The notes: generated from the letters alone by a model not told the origin. A stretch of 64,000 nt of DNA from Raffaelea ambrosiae (GCA_002778195.1 PCDI01000002.1:3175234-3239233); one strand, 5' to 3'; counted from the stretch's first letter, positions 24,719-37,018 are shown. Translations and numbers: made by a program.

Positions 24719-27397
24719 TTACTCGTACTCGGCCAGCTCCCGCTCTTTTGCAGCCAGCATCTGGCGCATGCGTTCGGCCTCTCTTTCCAGGGCAGCTCGT
24801 CTCTCGGCTCGGACCCGCTCACCGCTGTCGGCGACGCTGCTCGAACGGCTGCCATACGGTCCACTGTTGCCCATGCCCGTCATGATTACGTTTCCGTCTT
24901 CGTCCTCGCCGGGGGCGTTGAGAATCGATTTGATGGAGGACACGCGTGTGGTAGAGGAGTCTTGAGCGGGTCTGTTGCTGGCCGAAACATTAGCGCCGAT
25001 ACCTCCGATGCCACCGATTCCGCCGCTGCTATTGCCGTTGCCACCACCACCGCCTCGGCTGCTGGTACTATAGCTCTCGGTATGAGACGAGGAGGGTGGC
25101 CCGACATGATCTGTTTCGCTCGAAGAAAAGGACCGTTTCCGCGAGGGTGACAAAAATGACGCAGGTGACATGGACGTCTGTCTCTCGACGCCCGCCATGG
25201 CTAGGCTGTTGATCGGTGCCAATCGGTTTTCATCGTTGAGATCCGAAATGTCCATGCGCGGCCCGGAAGCGTGCTGCGAGGACGAAGAGGAGTGGTATTG
25301 GGTCAGATCGCCGCCCATCCGCCTCGGTGAGCCTTGCCGCGTCTGGCGCAACAGCGGCTCGGGCACAAGCGACAGCGGGTGATCTGGGCGTCTCCGAAGG
25401 CCGAGGTTGACAGAACCGTCCGAGTTAATGCTACCCCGTTCAATGTTCGGATCCGGCTGAGCTGGGGTTGCTGCGTCCTGCTGCGGCGTCGCGGGTGCGG
25501 CCGACGCACTTGGCGGAGGGGACACGCCATGTTCGCCGGACGACGAATAATCGTCGCCTGGGGAGTCTTGTGTGGTCGGGATGACCCGTTTTCTCCGCTT
25601 GATGACCGACTTCTTCATGAAAGTCGGCCGATGCACTCCGTGGAGTTTATAGTAAAGACCTACAGCGGAAATGGTTAGTATAACCACAACTTCAGCCTTG
25701 CAACAAATATGCAGCCTCGACCATCACTGATGGCCCCCCCAAAAGGCCAAATCCAACGAAAATAAAATATAAAAGGCAACAAAGACAAAGACAAAACAAC
25801 TGAAAGCAAATTGAAAGCCACCAGACCAAAACAAAAACAAAAACAAAAAAACACAGGCAATCTACATATGAATCTTACGTACCACAGGCGTTGCAGATGG
25901 TGCGTCCATTTTCATCCCTGCGCCAAAGCGGCGTGATGGTCGTTCCGCAGTTCTGACAAGCTATCACAACCGTGGATATCTGGCCCTGCAGATTCGTCAT
26001 GTCGATGGGAGACGCTGGATCGTGTGGCGCCTGGCTGGCCGCAGCACTTGCGGCCCCAGAGGCCGAGCTCTCACCCTTCTGCTCGGAGGACTGGCCCGAT
26101 TCGTTTTGGCCAACATTGATGTTGGCACTCTTCGAGACCCGGTTGTTGAAAGCTGGGCATCCACTGCATCCCTCAGCGCCGCCGGTTCCATTGCAGTTGC
26201 CGCCTCCAGGACATGTTCCCGATGTGGTATGGTCCTCGGCGACGTACGTGGCACCAGGCGTGCCGGGTAGGGCGTGGGATCCGGCCGGCGGCGAGGCAGA
26301 GGCGGGCTCGGGCACCTTGCGAGCGCGCGAGCTGCCGCTGGAGGAAGCGTTGGGAGCCCGCTTCAGATAGCTTGGGCGAGCGGTGTTTCTCGCCTTTTGA
26401 TACAGACCACAAGCGTTGCAAATGATGGCACCTTGCGGCGATCTCCTCCACAGCGGCGTGCGCGTGATACCGCAGTTGCTATATGCGGATACGGCGTTAG
26501 TAATGCTTCTAAAGGTATGTTTTCTTCTGACTTGTTTCTTGTTTCTTTTCTTCCACTCTCTCTTCGTCTTGTTTTCTGTTCGGCTCTTCTCTCTTTTCCT
26601 GGCCTCCTTTCTTTATTTCCTCTTTCTCTTGACTTTGTTTGGCTGCGTCTTATTTGGCCTCGGCTGTACCGGTGGGCTCTGACCCCCCTCCCTCCATTCA
26701 CAGCAAGGACGAGTACCAGCAACCCAAACTCTTGGCATGCATTCCCACAGGTGCCCGCCCAAACGCACCCAAGAACAGCCAGAAAAGGCAGACACTCCGG
26801 ACCAAAGCAAAGGCGGGGCACCGCTTGAGAGAAAATCCAGATTTTTTTCTCTCTTTCTTTCCTTTGTCTTTCTTTCATATTTTTTTCTTTTTGTGCTTAC
26901 CTGCAGACTTGACCGCTCAAGCCCTGTACGACATTGGTGCCAGCTTCTGACTGGGCGTCCATGTTATCGCGGTGGGACGAGGACGAGGAGGCCTTCGTAT
27001 CATTCGGAGCGTTGCCCGAGGCAGTCTCGGCAGCCACAGAAGCGGGACTGAGCGGCTGGCCAAAGGACGAGGGCGATGTTGGGCTGCGCTGGCGGCGGCT
27101 GCTGGTGCTGTTTCCGGCAGACCTGTCCAGAAGCGAGCGCGGCGAGGGAGCGAGATGGCGGTTGTCACCGTCTTCCGGCGGTGGCGAGGAGATGCGGGCA
27201 CGATAACGAGGCGGTTCCTCGTCGTCCTTGGACGTCATGGGCCTTGATGGGAGAGCGGACCGCATGTCTCCTGCCGAATGGCCGATGTCCGCTGGTGGGT
27301 GATGGGGTCTCCCTCCGATGTAGCCTGGATGGTGCTGCTCTTGCTGTCGATGAAAGGGAGCCGCTGAGGATGCCTGCAAGACTTCGCCCAGGGCCAT
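24719..27397 (-). CDS. sre: SRE/SreA-type GATA repressor of iron uptake and siderophore synthesis
   Basis: Nuclear iron-responsive GATA factor. Three exons, 26901-27397, 25883-26478 and 24719-25659, give 677 residues. Finger 1 (about 165-189) reads CSNC-X17-CNAC with TRTPLWRRSPQG. The family-defining Cys-rich region CPGGGNCNGTGGAEGCSGC follows at about 250 and is thought to bind iron. Finger 2 (about 339-363) has CQNC..ITPLWRR..CNAC followed by YYKLHGVHRP. The C-terminal end is a coiled coil (RAERRAALEREAERMRQML). Introns of 422 and 223 nt interrupt finger 1 between its first two Cys and finger 2 right after its last Cys. The start at 27395-27397 is the least certain part; a further 5' exon is possible. 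Confidence 0.92.
26479..26900 (-). other. Large intron in the first SRE zinc finger
   Basis: A 422-nt GTAAGC..TATAG intron splits the first CX2C pair. It is long for this window, where most introns are under 170 nt. It is polypurine on the coding strand (polypyrimidine on plus, about 26520-26640). Confidence 0.8.
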
Positions 27398-28470
27398 CGC
27401 CGATAGCGCCGAAGCGAGGAGGCCGCGCAAGCACGAGCAAAAGAGGCAGGAGGCAAAAACAATGACCAAGCCGACAGGAAAGGGCGGTCCTAGAAAAGGC
27501 TGAAGCCCAGACGCAGAGAGAGAGACTTCAGAGATATCGGTACGAAACGCGAAACAGGAGAAGCCGTGGTCGTATTGGCCCACAAAACAGATATCTTGAC
27601 TGGGCTTGGGAGGCCGAAAGGCTGTGGACGAACAGGCGTTGCAAAAAAAAAAAAAATGCTGGAAAGTGCTGGCAATATATCGTCGTTGACAAGGCAGGGT
27701 CCTGGGCAGCCGGAAGAGACTAGACAGACTAGACAGGCTGGCTGGTAGCCAAAAAGGGCGAGAAAATCCGAGGACAATCGCCTATTGACGCACAGGTTTC
27801 CCCGGCCGAAGCAGAGGAGGGGGGGGGGGAGAGATAGCGAGAGTGCCAGAGAGAGCAGCAGAGAGATGTGAGGAAGAAGCAGAAGCAAAGACGACAGAAA
27901 ATGGTACAGATGCCAGAATGGCAATCAAAGACAAAGAAAGGAGAAGAAGAAGAAGAAGCGAGGACGAAAGTAAGCCAAGGATGGAGGGATGTGGCGGTGT
28001 ACCTCCGTGTGCGTACAGACCAGCGAGGACTGGATCACGGAATCGGCACGAAGAAACCAGGGCAGAGAGAGTCAGTTGGGAATAAGATGACGGCCGAAAT
28101 GGTTGAGGGCCAGGTTGAGGGCCACAAGACCAGGCAGGCCAGAAGTCGCCGCCAGAAGTCAGCAGCAACAAGCAGCAACAAGGCGAGAAGGCAGGCCCAC
28201 CAGGATCGGAGCCCGGGGTTGGCACCAAGCGAAGAGGGGATATGGCGTTCAGAGGGCCAGCGAGAGCGAGCGGCAGCACATAGTTAGTCTGCAGCGGAGC
28301 GCAGCGCCGGCGAGAGGAGCGATGGAGGTGGTGGTGGTGGTAATAGTGGTTGAGTGGTTGGTGAGTGGTGGTGGTGTCGTCGGATTTGGCTGTGGCAGTT
28401 TGGGCTGGGCAGTACTACAAAAGGGTTTGGCAGCAGCAGCAGCGGATGGGGTGCTTTGCAGGGTGGTCCT

Positions 28471-28479
28471 ATCTGATAG
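28471..28479 (+). promoter_or_regulatory. Near-consensus SRE/GATA site
   Basis: ATCTGATAG sits within a CCTATC-T-GATAGG palindrome and matches 8 of 9 positions of the SRE consensus on either strand. Confidence 0.4.
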
Positions 28480-28555
28480 GGTCTCCACACGAGCCGGGCG
28501 CACTGTTACAGGCATAGGCTAAGGGGATGATGGCACAGGACCCCGAGGAGAGGGG

Positions 28556-28562
28556 GTGTGTG

Positions 28563-28596
<34 letters not shown>

Positions 28597-28598
28597 CG
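28556..28598 (+). repeat. (GT)n microsatellite
   Basis: About 21 dinucleotide units of GT with one GC interruption, directly next to the candidate SRE site at 28617. Confidence 0.95.
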
Positions 28599-28616
28599 CA
28601 GCAGGGGGGGCGTGGT

Positions 28617-28625
28617 TTATCTGAT
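28617..28625 (-). promoter_or_regulatory. Candidate SRE-binding site in the SRE upstream region
   Basis: Minus-strand ATCAGATAA is a perfect match to the consensus ATCWGATAA reported for SreA/SRE factors. It lies about 1.2 kb upstream of the SRE start. Two near matches flank it at 28471-28479 and 28783-28791. Confidence 0.5.
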
Positions 28626-28782
28626 GACGCCGGATCGCATCTGCTGGGCCTGGGCACGGGGCCGAGTTGAGACAGAGCGGTCACAGCAGCGCCGCAGGAG
28701 GAGCGATGACGAAGGTGGGATTGCTCTGTTTGCGGCGTATGGCTTGTTGGGGGCGGGCGGTTTCTTCAGCATGCAAGATAGG

Positions 28783-28791
28783 ATCAGATAT
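28783..28791 (+). promoter_or_regulatory. Near-consensus SRE/GATA site
   Basis: ATCAGATAT preceded by GG matches 8 of 9 positions of the SRE consensus, on the opposite strand to the perfect site at 28617. Confidence 0.4.
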
Positions 28792-29263
28792 GGTGTATGT
28801 AAGATGGAGTGAGCATGCCAGGCTTTATCTCCAAGTATTATGTGCTGTCGTTTTTGGAAGGAACTGTTCAGCTGCGTATCCAACATGCCCAGGCCTCAGA
28901 CAGCATTGCCCTGCCCGTCTGCGCTGGCCTCTCGCCCGATCCGACACATCACACTATCCGTAGCCCTATCGTGATTCTACATTTTTTTATCTGGAAAGTT
29001 TTTTTTTTTTCCCTCCTCGTGCCATCGATCGCCCTTCTTGCGCTCTCGTTCACCTTCCACAGCTACCCATCAGGGCTCCATTGCGACAGCGTCTCCGTTG
29101 TCGGGTGGGCAGATCGGCCAATCAGCGCGCGCGCAAATGTAATCTTTCGCTCGGAGGTTCCGTTGGCCGCTCCTTCCCCTTCAATGCTTTATTTTCCTCC
29201 TATGATAGCGGCCGGGGCGATACCCATAATTCCAGGAGCCAAGCGCAGAAACAGAGTGAGACC

Positions 29264-29300
29264 AAAAAATAAATAAATAAATAAAAATAAAAATAAAAAG
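29264..29300 (+). repeat. AAAT/AAAAAT microsatellite
   Basis: Four AAAT units run into AAAAAT units in the intergenic region upstream of SRE. Confidence 0.85.
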
Positions 29301-31098
29301 AGAGCCCAGCAGACCCAGTTGTCCTGGCATGCTAGCCCACTGTGTAAGCCGGCCAAACTCCAGTGAAAATCCAGTTAAAATCCAGTCCAAGAGGAAAAAC
29401 AGATGGAAATACAGCGAAACCAACGCCCCCCTCTCCAGGGTATCGCCGAGCACAAAAGACGGGACTGGACAGCCCACTAGCACCGACCCGGCCGCTGAAA
29501 GAGGAGAACATAAGAGCGCGTTAATAATGAGGGACCAGTCTAGGCAATCGTTAGCATTCGTCTAATTCGCTTCCGCCAGGAGGCAGAGCCACGGCGCAAT
29601 GCCACACACACCACACCACAATGCAGCATGGGGAAAGCGGCATGGGACACACGCCCACACGCACGCATCCACACACGCACCTCGCCTGCTCGTATGTGCG
29701 AAGGCGGCTGACTGATTTGACGGGAGGCCGGAACCCAGGATACATCACCCGCCGCGAAGACCAGACGGGCCAGCCAGACTGAGACCCTGCCCAGCAGCCA
29801 AAAAGCCAAGTCCCCCTAAATCTGCCCAGGTCTTGGATTCTCGCTTGGCAAGCCCGATTTCCCCGTCGTCTGGGCTTCTTCCCATTACGTACGCTGCATG
29901 TGTATGGCCAGAAAGGGCACTGTATGCTACACCGTACTTTGCTGCATAGTAGTATCGTATGCTCTCGCAGCTTGTGCTCTTCTCCCTATTTCTCACTCGT
30001 CCGGGGAAGACGGCCAGCAGCGGGTCGCAGAGCAGCCATGGTTGGTGGATGCATGGTTGGTCGGGTTGATGGCAACGATCTTTTTTTTTATCTAAACAGG
30101 ATCTGCCAGTACACCGTACTCGGGCTAACTACTATGTACGATATACAAAGTACATAACTAGTATGCTATGCGCGACCTCCTATTTGAAATCGGACGGGCA
30201 CATACATAGTACGAGTGCTGCTCCGCGTCCTTACCGTGTAGAGTAATCGGATATATTGGACCGTTGGACCAATATTGCGCTGACAAGATTGGCAGATTGG
30301 GCCAAGATCGCACGATACAAGACCTGGCCTCAGACGCGGATTACAGACCTGCACGAGCACCGCAGCATTGCTACTGGTGCGCGTCCGAGAATGTCTGACC
30401 TGGCGCCATCAGCCCTCCTCAGCTGCGGGCATCCTGCAGCTGGCCTCGCAGATTACAAGTTACTTTGTAAGTACGAGTACGAGCACTACAAAGCATGTAC
30501 TATGTATGATCTCAGCCACTCGTCGCGTGCACAGGCCCGAGAAAGAGCAAGATGAGCTCCCTAGCGTCATACGAGAATACCCGTACAGGTACCATAGTAA
30601 TACGATGCTCGTGGCTGCTGGGTCGACCCTCCACAGCTTGGAAAAACGCCATGCCGACCGCTCACTTTGAGAGGAGAGGAAAATGAAAAAAGGGTCAGTC
30701 AGGGTCGACTGCAGAGACGCACGAGTGGATTCAGCCCGCCCCTGCTCCCCAAGCCACCCACGCCTGTCCCGTTCTGGGTCCATTTTCCTCTCGTTAAAAG
30801 CCGTGCCGGCTTGCCATGATGCAATCAGGATCAGTAGTATTAGTGTCCCCTCCCTGCTACGCTATCACTATCTCATGCACTGTTATCTCCTTGCATGGTC
30901 TTTGGCTGGGTGCTGGACGGATCCTCGCCTTCCCAGTCCACCCTATTGCCAATCGTCATACGAGTGCCGGGACATGGCGCAGGCCAAGCCCCGACGTTCG
31001 AACAGAGAGGAGAAGCTGGGGTTTGGGCACAGCGGATAATTCTCGTGGACGTCGGCTGGCTATTCTCCTCATTGCAGTTCCTCGGTCCCGGCACGTAC

Positions 31099-31115
31099 TA
31101 GTTACATAGTAACTA
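31099..31115 (+). repeat. Short inverted repeat
   Basis: TAGTTAC-ATA-GTAACTA is a perfect 7-bp stem with a 3-nt spacer. Direct TACTATG repeats follow immediately. Confidence 0.8.
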
Positions 31116-31433
31116 CTATGTACTATGTATGTAGCAAGCGTGTTGGCTGCCGAAAAGGGGATGATCCCTGACAGGACTAATTGCTGATGGCATTCATGGT
31201 ACGCGTTTCCTTTGTTTGCAGACACAACCCTGGCCCCCAAAGACCCAAAGGCCAACAAACCCTAAAAACTTGGCTTTTTTTCTCGCAGACAGAACGAGGG
31301 CGCCACCTCAACCACGGACCGCATGTGAACCACAAAATGTTAGAAAGCAACCTATCACATTGGCCAGAGATTGCCAGAGATTAAAATCATCACTTTTTCC
31401 ACTTGCTCATGCTTTCCCCACCACCCAGTACGA

Positions 31434-31453
31434 GTACTCTTATGTAAGAGTAC
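31434..31453 (+). repeat. Perfect inverted repeat
   Basis: GTACTCTTA-TG-TAAGAGTAC has a 9-bp stem with a 2-nt spacer. Confidence 0.85.
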
Positions 31454-33054
31454 GATGGTACCCCTTTTTCCCCCCCCATGCAGCCTCGTTCGCTCGCAAA
31501 GGAGTTTTCTCCGAGGGTTGCAAGATGCACCATACAGCAAAAACTGGCGCCCATCCACCACGCTACCACGAGTCACTGTCTCGATTCGTACCTTGCCGCG
31601 CAAGGATGTGCCTGCACGTTTTCCAGTGTCCCGGTTGAGGGGTGGTGGCTGGGGGCTGGCCACGGAGAATTTCTACGTACTATGGTAGTCGCGTACGAGT
31701 AGCAAGATGGAATATCGGTACCTGAGCCTCATGATTACAATCGACAAGTACCCTGTCCAAATCACGTGGCTTGGCGACATGTGGGTGAGATACAAGTGGA
31801 TCGACAAAAACCACACATACTCTGTAATCTTCATAGAGCTACATAGTACATGTTTTTCGACTTCGCATTGCGTAACAAATCCCCCTTCACCTGCATGGTA
31901 GGAATGCCGATGACCGGCACTGCAACGACTAAGAGCGCAAACGTGCCGCTCACAATACTCGTGCACTAGAGATCGCCCATATTAATGCCACACATGGTGG
32001 GGGCCGTTCAAATCATGAGCACCAGATCATCAGGACCTCCTCAAAGAACCCCCCAAGAAGCCCGCCGAGTCGCAGTTTCACTGGAAGCAGTATGCTCACG
32101 ACCGATAGCATCGAGATAGCATACCAGGCAATTCAAGTTCGTCCTTACTGGATTTATGGGATTTTCCAAGTATCGCGTGTCTTGATAGTTCGGTTCGACT
32201 CGTATGGCCCGACCGTCCAAACGCTGCTGGTTGGACTCCACGCAGAGGCTTGGCCACCCGACGTGGCCTCTGTAAGTATGTCAAAGATACTGACTAATGC
32301 ATATATAGTCTTTGCAATATGATTGCAACCACCATCCACAGTCGCCGTACGGTGTACGATACGTCAGAACGCCCCCCCCCCCCTCCACATCCCGATCCGG
32401 GCATATTTCACATTTGGTACCACGTGGGACGGGAATGAATACAAAGAACCAGGCGGCCATCCTGCCTGTGGTTACCAACGTCCCAACCCGCTCGTTGTGT
32501 TTAAAAGAGACCCAGGCGCAAACATCCACCAACGCTACTTTCGGAGAGGGCAATATCGCTGGGCATGCTTCTGAAATGTCCGAACGACCGGGGCTGTCCG
32601 AACGATCCGAACTGTATTTTTTTGCTTTTGGAATGCACTGCAATAGTATTTCCAACAGCGCCTTCCAACAGCACAAAAAGATGCAACGGACGACTCTGAC
32701 GAGCTCGCGACATCTGGGGATCCAGTATGGCACTCCGGGCCCCTTGACAACAGAAAGACATGTGCGCCTGTTTGGAAAAACTTGGAGCAATTCGTGGTGC
32801 TTCAACGGATTTTTTTGCCAGCGATGGCCCGCACCATGACAACTCGACAATTTCAGCGAGTGGAAAGCCGGGGTGGTGGCTGGTGGATATGTGTTCTTCT
32901 TGCTCAACGGGAACGTCGACTTGAGAAGATTAGCCAATATGGGAACCAGGCCCAGTGCCAAGCCCCGATGCTGGGAAGTTGAGACACAACACCGGTACCC
33001 AGTGCCACAGCGCGCCTCGGGTGGCGGAACCCCCCCCTTTTTTTTTCTCCTCTT

Positions 33055-36000
33055 TCATGTCGGAAATGACCGACCGGGCCGCCCATGTGCCGACGCTTTT
33101 TGCAGTCCCCCCATGAGATGGATCAGGTTCTCGACCAGGTGCGGCTGGAACTGGTCCTCGTAGTTGTGGCGCATGATCCCGACAATGATCTCCATGACGG
33201 CATCGGGCCGCGAGAGCGGCACGGCACCACCCCAACCATGGGAGTCGGCTGTCCCCCCAACAACAACGCCGCCGCCCAGGCCGTGGAGGCACGGCGCGCC
33301 CTGGCCAAACTGCACGAACCGCTGCACGGTCATGTCGTCCGGCCCATCCAGAAATGCCGCGACGGCCTCCGGAGCAAGCAGGGCGTGGCTGTGACTATGG
33401 GCGCAATTGTGGCTATGGCTATATCCATGGCTTCCGTGGGAATGTGCGAGAACGGGGCCGCTGTGGTCCTTCGTCGGGCCGTCCATGCCCTGCCGCTGCA
33501 CGGCTCCTCCCCCTCCTCCTCCGAGTCCTCCGGATTCCACAACTGGCGGCGGCGGTGGTGGCGGCCCCGCTGTGCTGCCGGCGATCGATGGTGTTCTCTG
33601 TGGGAGAAGCAGAGCAGCCGGATCCTGCTCCTGGTGATTGGTGCTCATGCTGGTGTTCATGCTGGTGTTCATGCTGGTGTTCATGCTGGTGCCGATGCTG
33701 GTGCTGATGCTTGAGCCTCCTGCCCCCCCCGAAAACACCCCGTACACCCACAAAGACAGGCTGGCATGGTAGACCATGATGGCCGCCGCACCGCACAGCA
33801 GCCCCGCCGGCAGCAGCTTGGCGGCCCGCAGGATCTGCCCGGCGTGCCACATGGCGCGGCGGGCCGACTCGCCCTGCACCCAGGCCTGGATGGTCGGCTG
33901 CACGAGCCGCGCCTGGTCCAACCCGTCCATGCCGGCAAACACCTGGATCTCCTCAAAGGGCGTGTGCAGGTGCATCAGGATCAGCTCCAGGCGCATGGCG
34001 ATCTCTTCCTCCGAGACAGACAGGGGCATAGGTGGGTGGGGGTGGTGATGGTCATGACGATGATGGTGGTGGTGGTGGTGGTGCTGTGCTACAGGTGGGT
34101 TGGGGGTTGCAGCTGCCCCCGAGGCTGTCGCTGCCCTTCTGCTGCCGCCGTCTCCGTTGCTGCTGCTTCCGCTGCTGCTGCTGCTTCCGCTCCCAATACG
34201 GCCCGCGCGCATGTCGGCCCGGATGCGAAAGTTGCTCAGCAGCTTCATAATCTCTTCGTGCCGCGAGGACATGAGAAGCGCATTCCACGGGGGCCGCCGC
34301 GGGCCGCTGTGGCCACCTGCACCATGGCCGCCGCCGCCGCCGCCGCCACCACCACTGTTGTTGCTGCTGCTGCTGTTGTTGTTGTTGCTAGAACTGGACG
34401 CAGCCGTGGCAGCCCGCTGCAGGGCACTCAGCTGCGTGTGCTCCCAGGTCATCCGCCAGGCAAAGGAGAGGAAGGCCGAGTTGAGGATGCTGACGTCGAC
34501 CGTGGCATTGTTGAGGTGGCTGCTGCTGCTGCTGCGATAAGGGGGGTTGCTGTGGTGGTGGTAGTGGTGGTGTTGGTGGTGGTGGTGGCGGTAGCTTTGA
34601 AAACTGCCCGGGTCGTTGATGTAGTCGGCCAGAGTGAGCGGTCCTCCGGGGCGGCTGGAATTGGGTGTCATCTGGCGCTGGAGCGCCCGCCAGACGGATG
34701 CGGACGGGGCGGCCCAGAGCTCGATCGGGTCGGGCAGGGGCAGCTGCACCTCGGCGTAGGAGATGAGGCCCGTGACCAGCAGCGAGAAGGAGGCGTTGGT
34801 GTCATGCTCCAGCACGTGGAAGGCCAGCCGCTTGTACGACTCCTGCTGGATCCACGCCGTCCACGCTTCGTGGACCGCCTGGGGGTCTTCTTCTCGTTGG
34901 CTGCTGTGGCTGTGGCTGTGGCTGTGGATGCCGCCGTCCGTCGTCTCCGCGTGTTCGTCCCAAGCCGTCGTCGATGCCAGGCGCGGGTAGGCGGAACGCT
35001 TGAACTTCCCGTCGCGGCGGAGCATGGTCACCAGCGGCTGCAGGAAGCTCTCGGCGATCTCCACCTTGCGTCCGTAGCCGCTCCACAGGCCCATCTCGAG
35101 CATGACCAGGTAGGCCTGCCAGAGCTCGATGTCGCGCGTCAGGGTGTTGTTGCGCTCCCACTATTGTCGTCAGCCAAAAAAAAAATAAAATAAAATAAAG
35201 ATAAAAGATGAAAAATAAAAATAAAAATAAATAAACTTCTTTCGTATACTATGACATTGCGTTCCAGACTTCGGGCTGCCAACGTCCCCACAAACAACCA
35301 CGCAGCCACTTACAAGCTTCGGAATCGCTGTGCGCAGACACTCCTGGATGGCGAGTCCCAGCTTGCACAGCGCCGTGTCGGCGGTCAGCACGGCGCCCGC
35401 GGCCACCAGGGAGGCCAGCAGCTCGGGCCGCTTCGTGTTGGGGTCGAACGTGGCCGCGTGCAGAAAGGTGTCGGTCCGCACGATCGGCGAGGTCAGATAG
35501 TACTGCAGCAGGGTGTCCAGCAGCTCGGCCGCCGGAAAGGACTCGACCACGCGCGCCAGGTCCTCCGTCCGGCAGCTCTGCATCACCATGGCCAGGATCT
35601 TGTCGCGCGCCGCTATGCGCAGGCGTGCGCAGGTCACGCGGCGTCGGACCGAAATCCGCGACTCGGGCGAGGCCGCCTCATGGGCCGCTCCCGAAGGCAA
35701 CGACAGGTTGTGCTCCTCGGCCGCGCCGTGGTCCTGGACATTGGGCCGGAACTTCCAGTAGTGGTTGCGGAAGGCTTCGGTGCCCAGCGCCGACGGGCTG
35801 CACAGGTCGGCTGCGGCTGCCGAAGGAGACGAAGGAGGAGGCGAAGACGACGTCTGCATGGCTTCGCTGGCGCCGCTCGTCCGGCCGCCGGTTCCCTCGT
35901 GGGTGCCGTGGATGCCGCTCTCACCACCGCCCAGGCCTTCCCTGCCGCTGCTACCGTTGTTATGGCTGCCCCCTGCGATGTAGCTGTCGAGCGACCGGCT

Positions 36001-37018
36001 GTCAAACTCAAAGGGCAGGTTGGTGTTGTAGGCTTCCAAGAAGCGGAGCTCGACATCGTTGAGGTCGAAGCCGGCATCGAAGCCGGGGTCCAAGTCCAGG
36101 GTCCCCAGCGGCATCCACGGCGCCAGAAAGAGGTCCGTGTTCGAGGAATCCGTGTATAGATGCGTGGTCAGGTCCTGGTCGTTGCATACAGAAGGGAGCG
36201 CCTGGAGGAGGTGGCCGTCCCCCGGCCAGCATTGTGCCGCGTTGGCAGAGGCAGCCGTGGCGGTCGCCGAATGGAACTCAGCAGCCAGTCCGTCGACGTC
36301 GGTTGTGCCAGCAAGAGCAGGCGGTGCGTCCTGTCCTCCGCAGGCGTTTGCGACAGCCTCGAAGGGCGCCGAGGGCTGGGTGGGCGACGTGTCTACCAGG
36401 CCGTCTGTCTCGGTCAGTGTGGCCGCTGGCGAGAGCCCGGGCTCGGCGGAGCGATCCCAGATGCAGTCGAGTCCCTTGTCGACGCAGCGCTGGCACGGCT
36501 TGCGCTCTGTGCAGCGCAGATGGTGAGACGAGCAGGTCTGGCATGCCTGCGTCACTCGTGTCGCCAACGACGACGCCGGGGGCGAGCTCGTTCTTCTGTT
36601 TTTGCTCGTAGGTGAGCCGTGGCCCAAGACGTGCCTCTTGAGAAGGTCCCTGTGTCGTCGCAAAACAGGGTGCAGCCCGTCAGCCGGGTGCTCCGCCCCA
36701 TGTGGATTAGCTCTTCATCATTGAGGCCAAACTTACGTGCGCCCAAAGGCTTTGGGACATATGTGGCATTGGTACGGCCTCGATCTCGTGTCTGGTTTCC
36801 AGAACGTCAGCAACTGCTCCTGCTTTCAACGACGGAACGGCAAAGAAGAAGATCCAGGTGGGAGGAGCCTCACGCGTCCGAACATGGCGGGCCAAATGGT
36901 CCACGCGCTTGTACTGCTTCTTGCAGGTGCCACACTGGAAGTGGCCAAATGAGACATCGTGCGCAGGCAGAGACGCTCCGTTCCCAACGCTGGCCGCGTC
37001 CACATCCATGGTATGCAT
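33055..37018 (-). CDS. Transcription factor with two C2H2 fingers plus a Zn2Cys6 cluster
   Basis: Nuclear regulator of 1213 residues in four exons: 36874-37018, 36737-36791, 35314-36649 and 33055-35160. Finger 1 is C29-X2-C32-X12-H45-X3-H49. Finger 2 is C57-X2-C60-X12-H73-X3-H77, spread over exons 2 and 3. A Zn2Cys6 cluster lies at C103-X2-C106-X6-C113-X5-C119-X2-C122-X6-C129. The remainder contains a fungal-specific TF domain and long low-complexity inserts (poly-His at about 34040-34090, poly-Ser/Asn, Gly runs, MNTS repeats). Introns are 36792-36873, 36650-36736 and 35161-35313. The start is the first ATG (MHTMDVDAA). This double-class architecture is known in a minority of fungal regulators. 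The target is unknown. Confidence 0.88.
33650..33712 (-). repeat. Tandem 12-nt coding repeat (TSMN units)
   Basis: About five copies of a 12-nt unit encode Thr-Ser-Met-Asn within the C2H2/Zn2Cys6 factor. Confidence 0.85.

Larger units (their letters stand above)
27398..33054. other. Gene-poor intergenic region upstream of SRE
   Basis: About 5.6 kb between the SRE start and the stop of the C2H2/Zn2Cys6 factor. The proximal part (27.4-29 kb) holds polypurine tracts, a GT microsatellite and the GATA cluster. The distal part (30-32 kb) is rich in TACGAGTA, CATAGTAC and TACTATGTA motifs, and in short inverted repeats. An open frame of 226 codons at 32281-32961 (minus) lacks family resemblance and I do not call it. 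No transposase or reverse-transcriptase remnants are recognised. Confidence 0.6.

Noticed and set aside
28556..29300. Microsatellites as possible transposon ends
   Set aside because: They are simple GT and AAAT repeats with no terminal inverted repeats or target duplications.
32185..32212. GGTTCGACTC resembling a tRNA T-loop
   Set aside because: Flanking 5-bp stems do not pair.
32281..32961. Minus-strand open frame of 226 codons in the gene-poor region
   Set aside because: The opposite strand is also open (175 codons). There is no domain and no splice structure; probably chance, or a decayed sequence I cannot identify.
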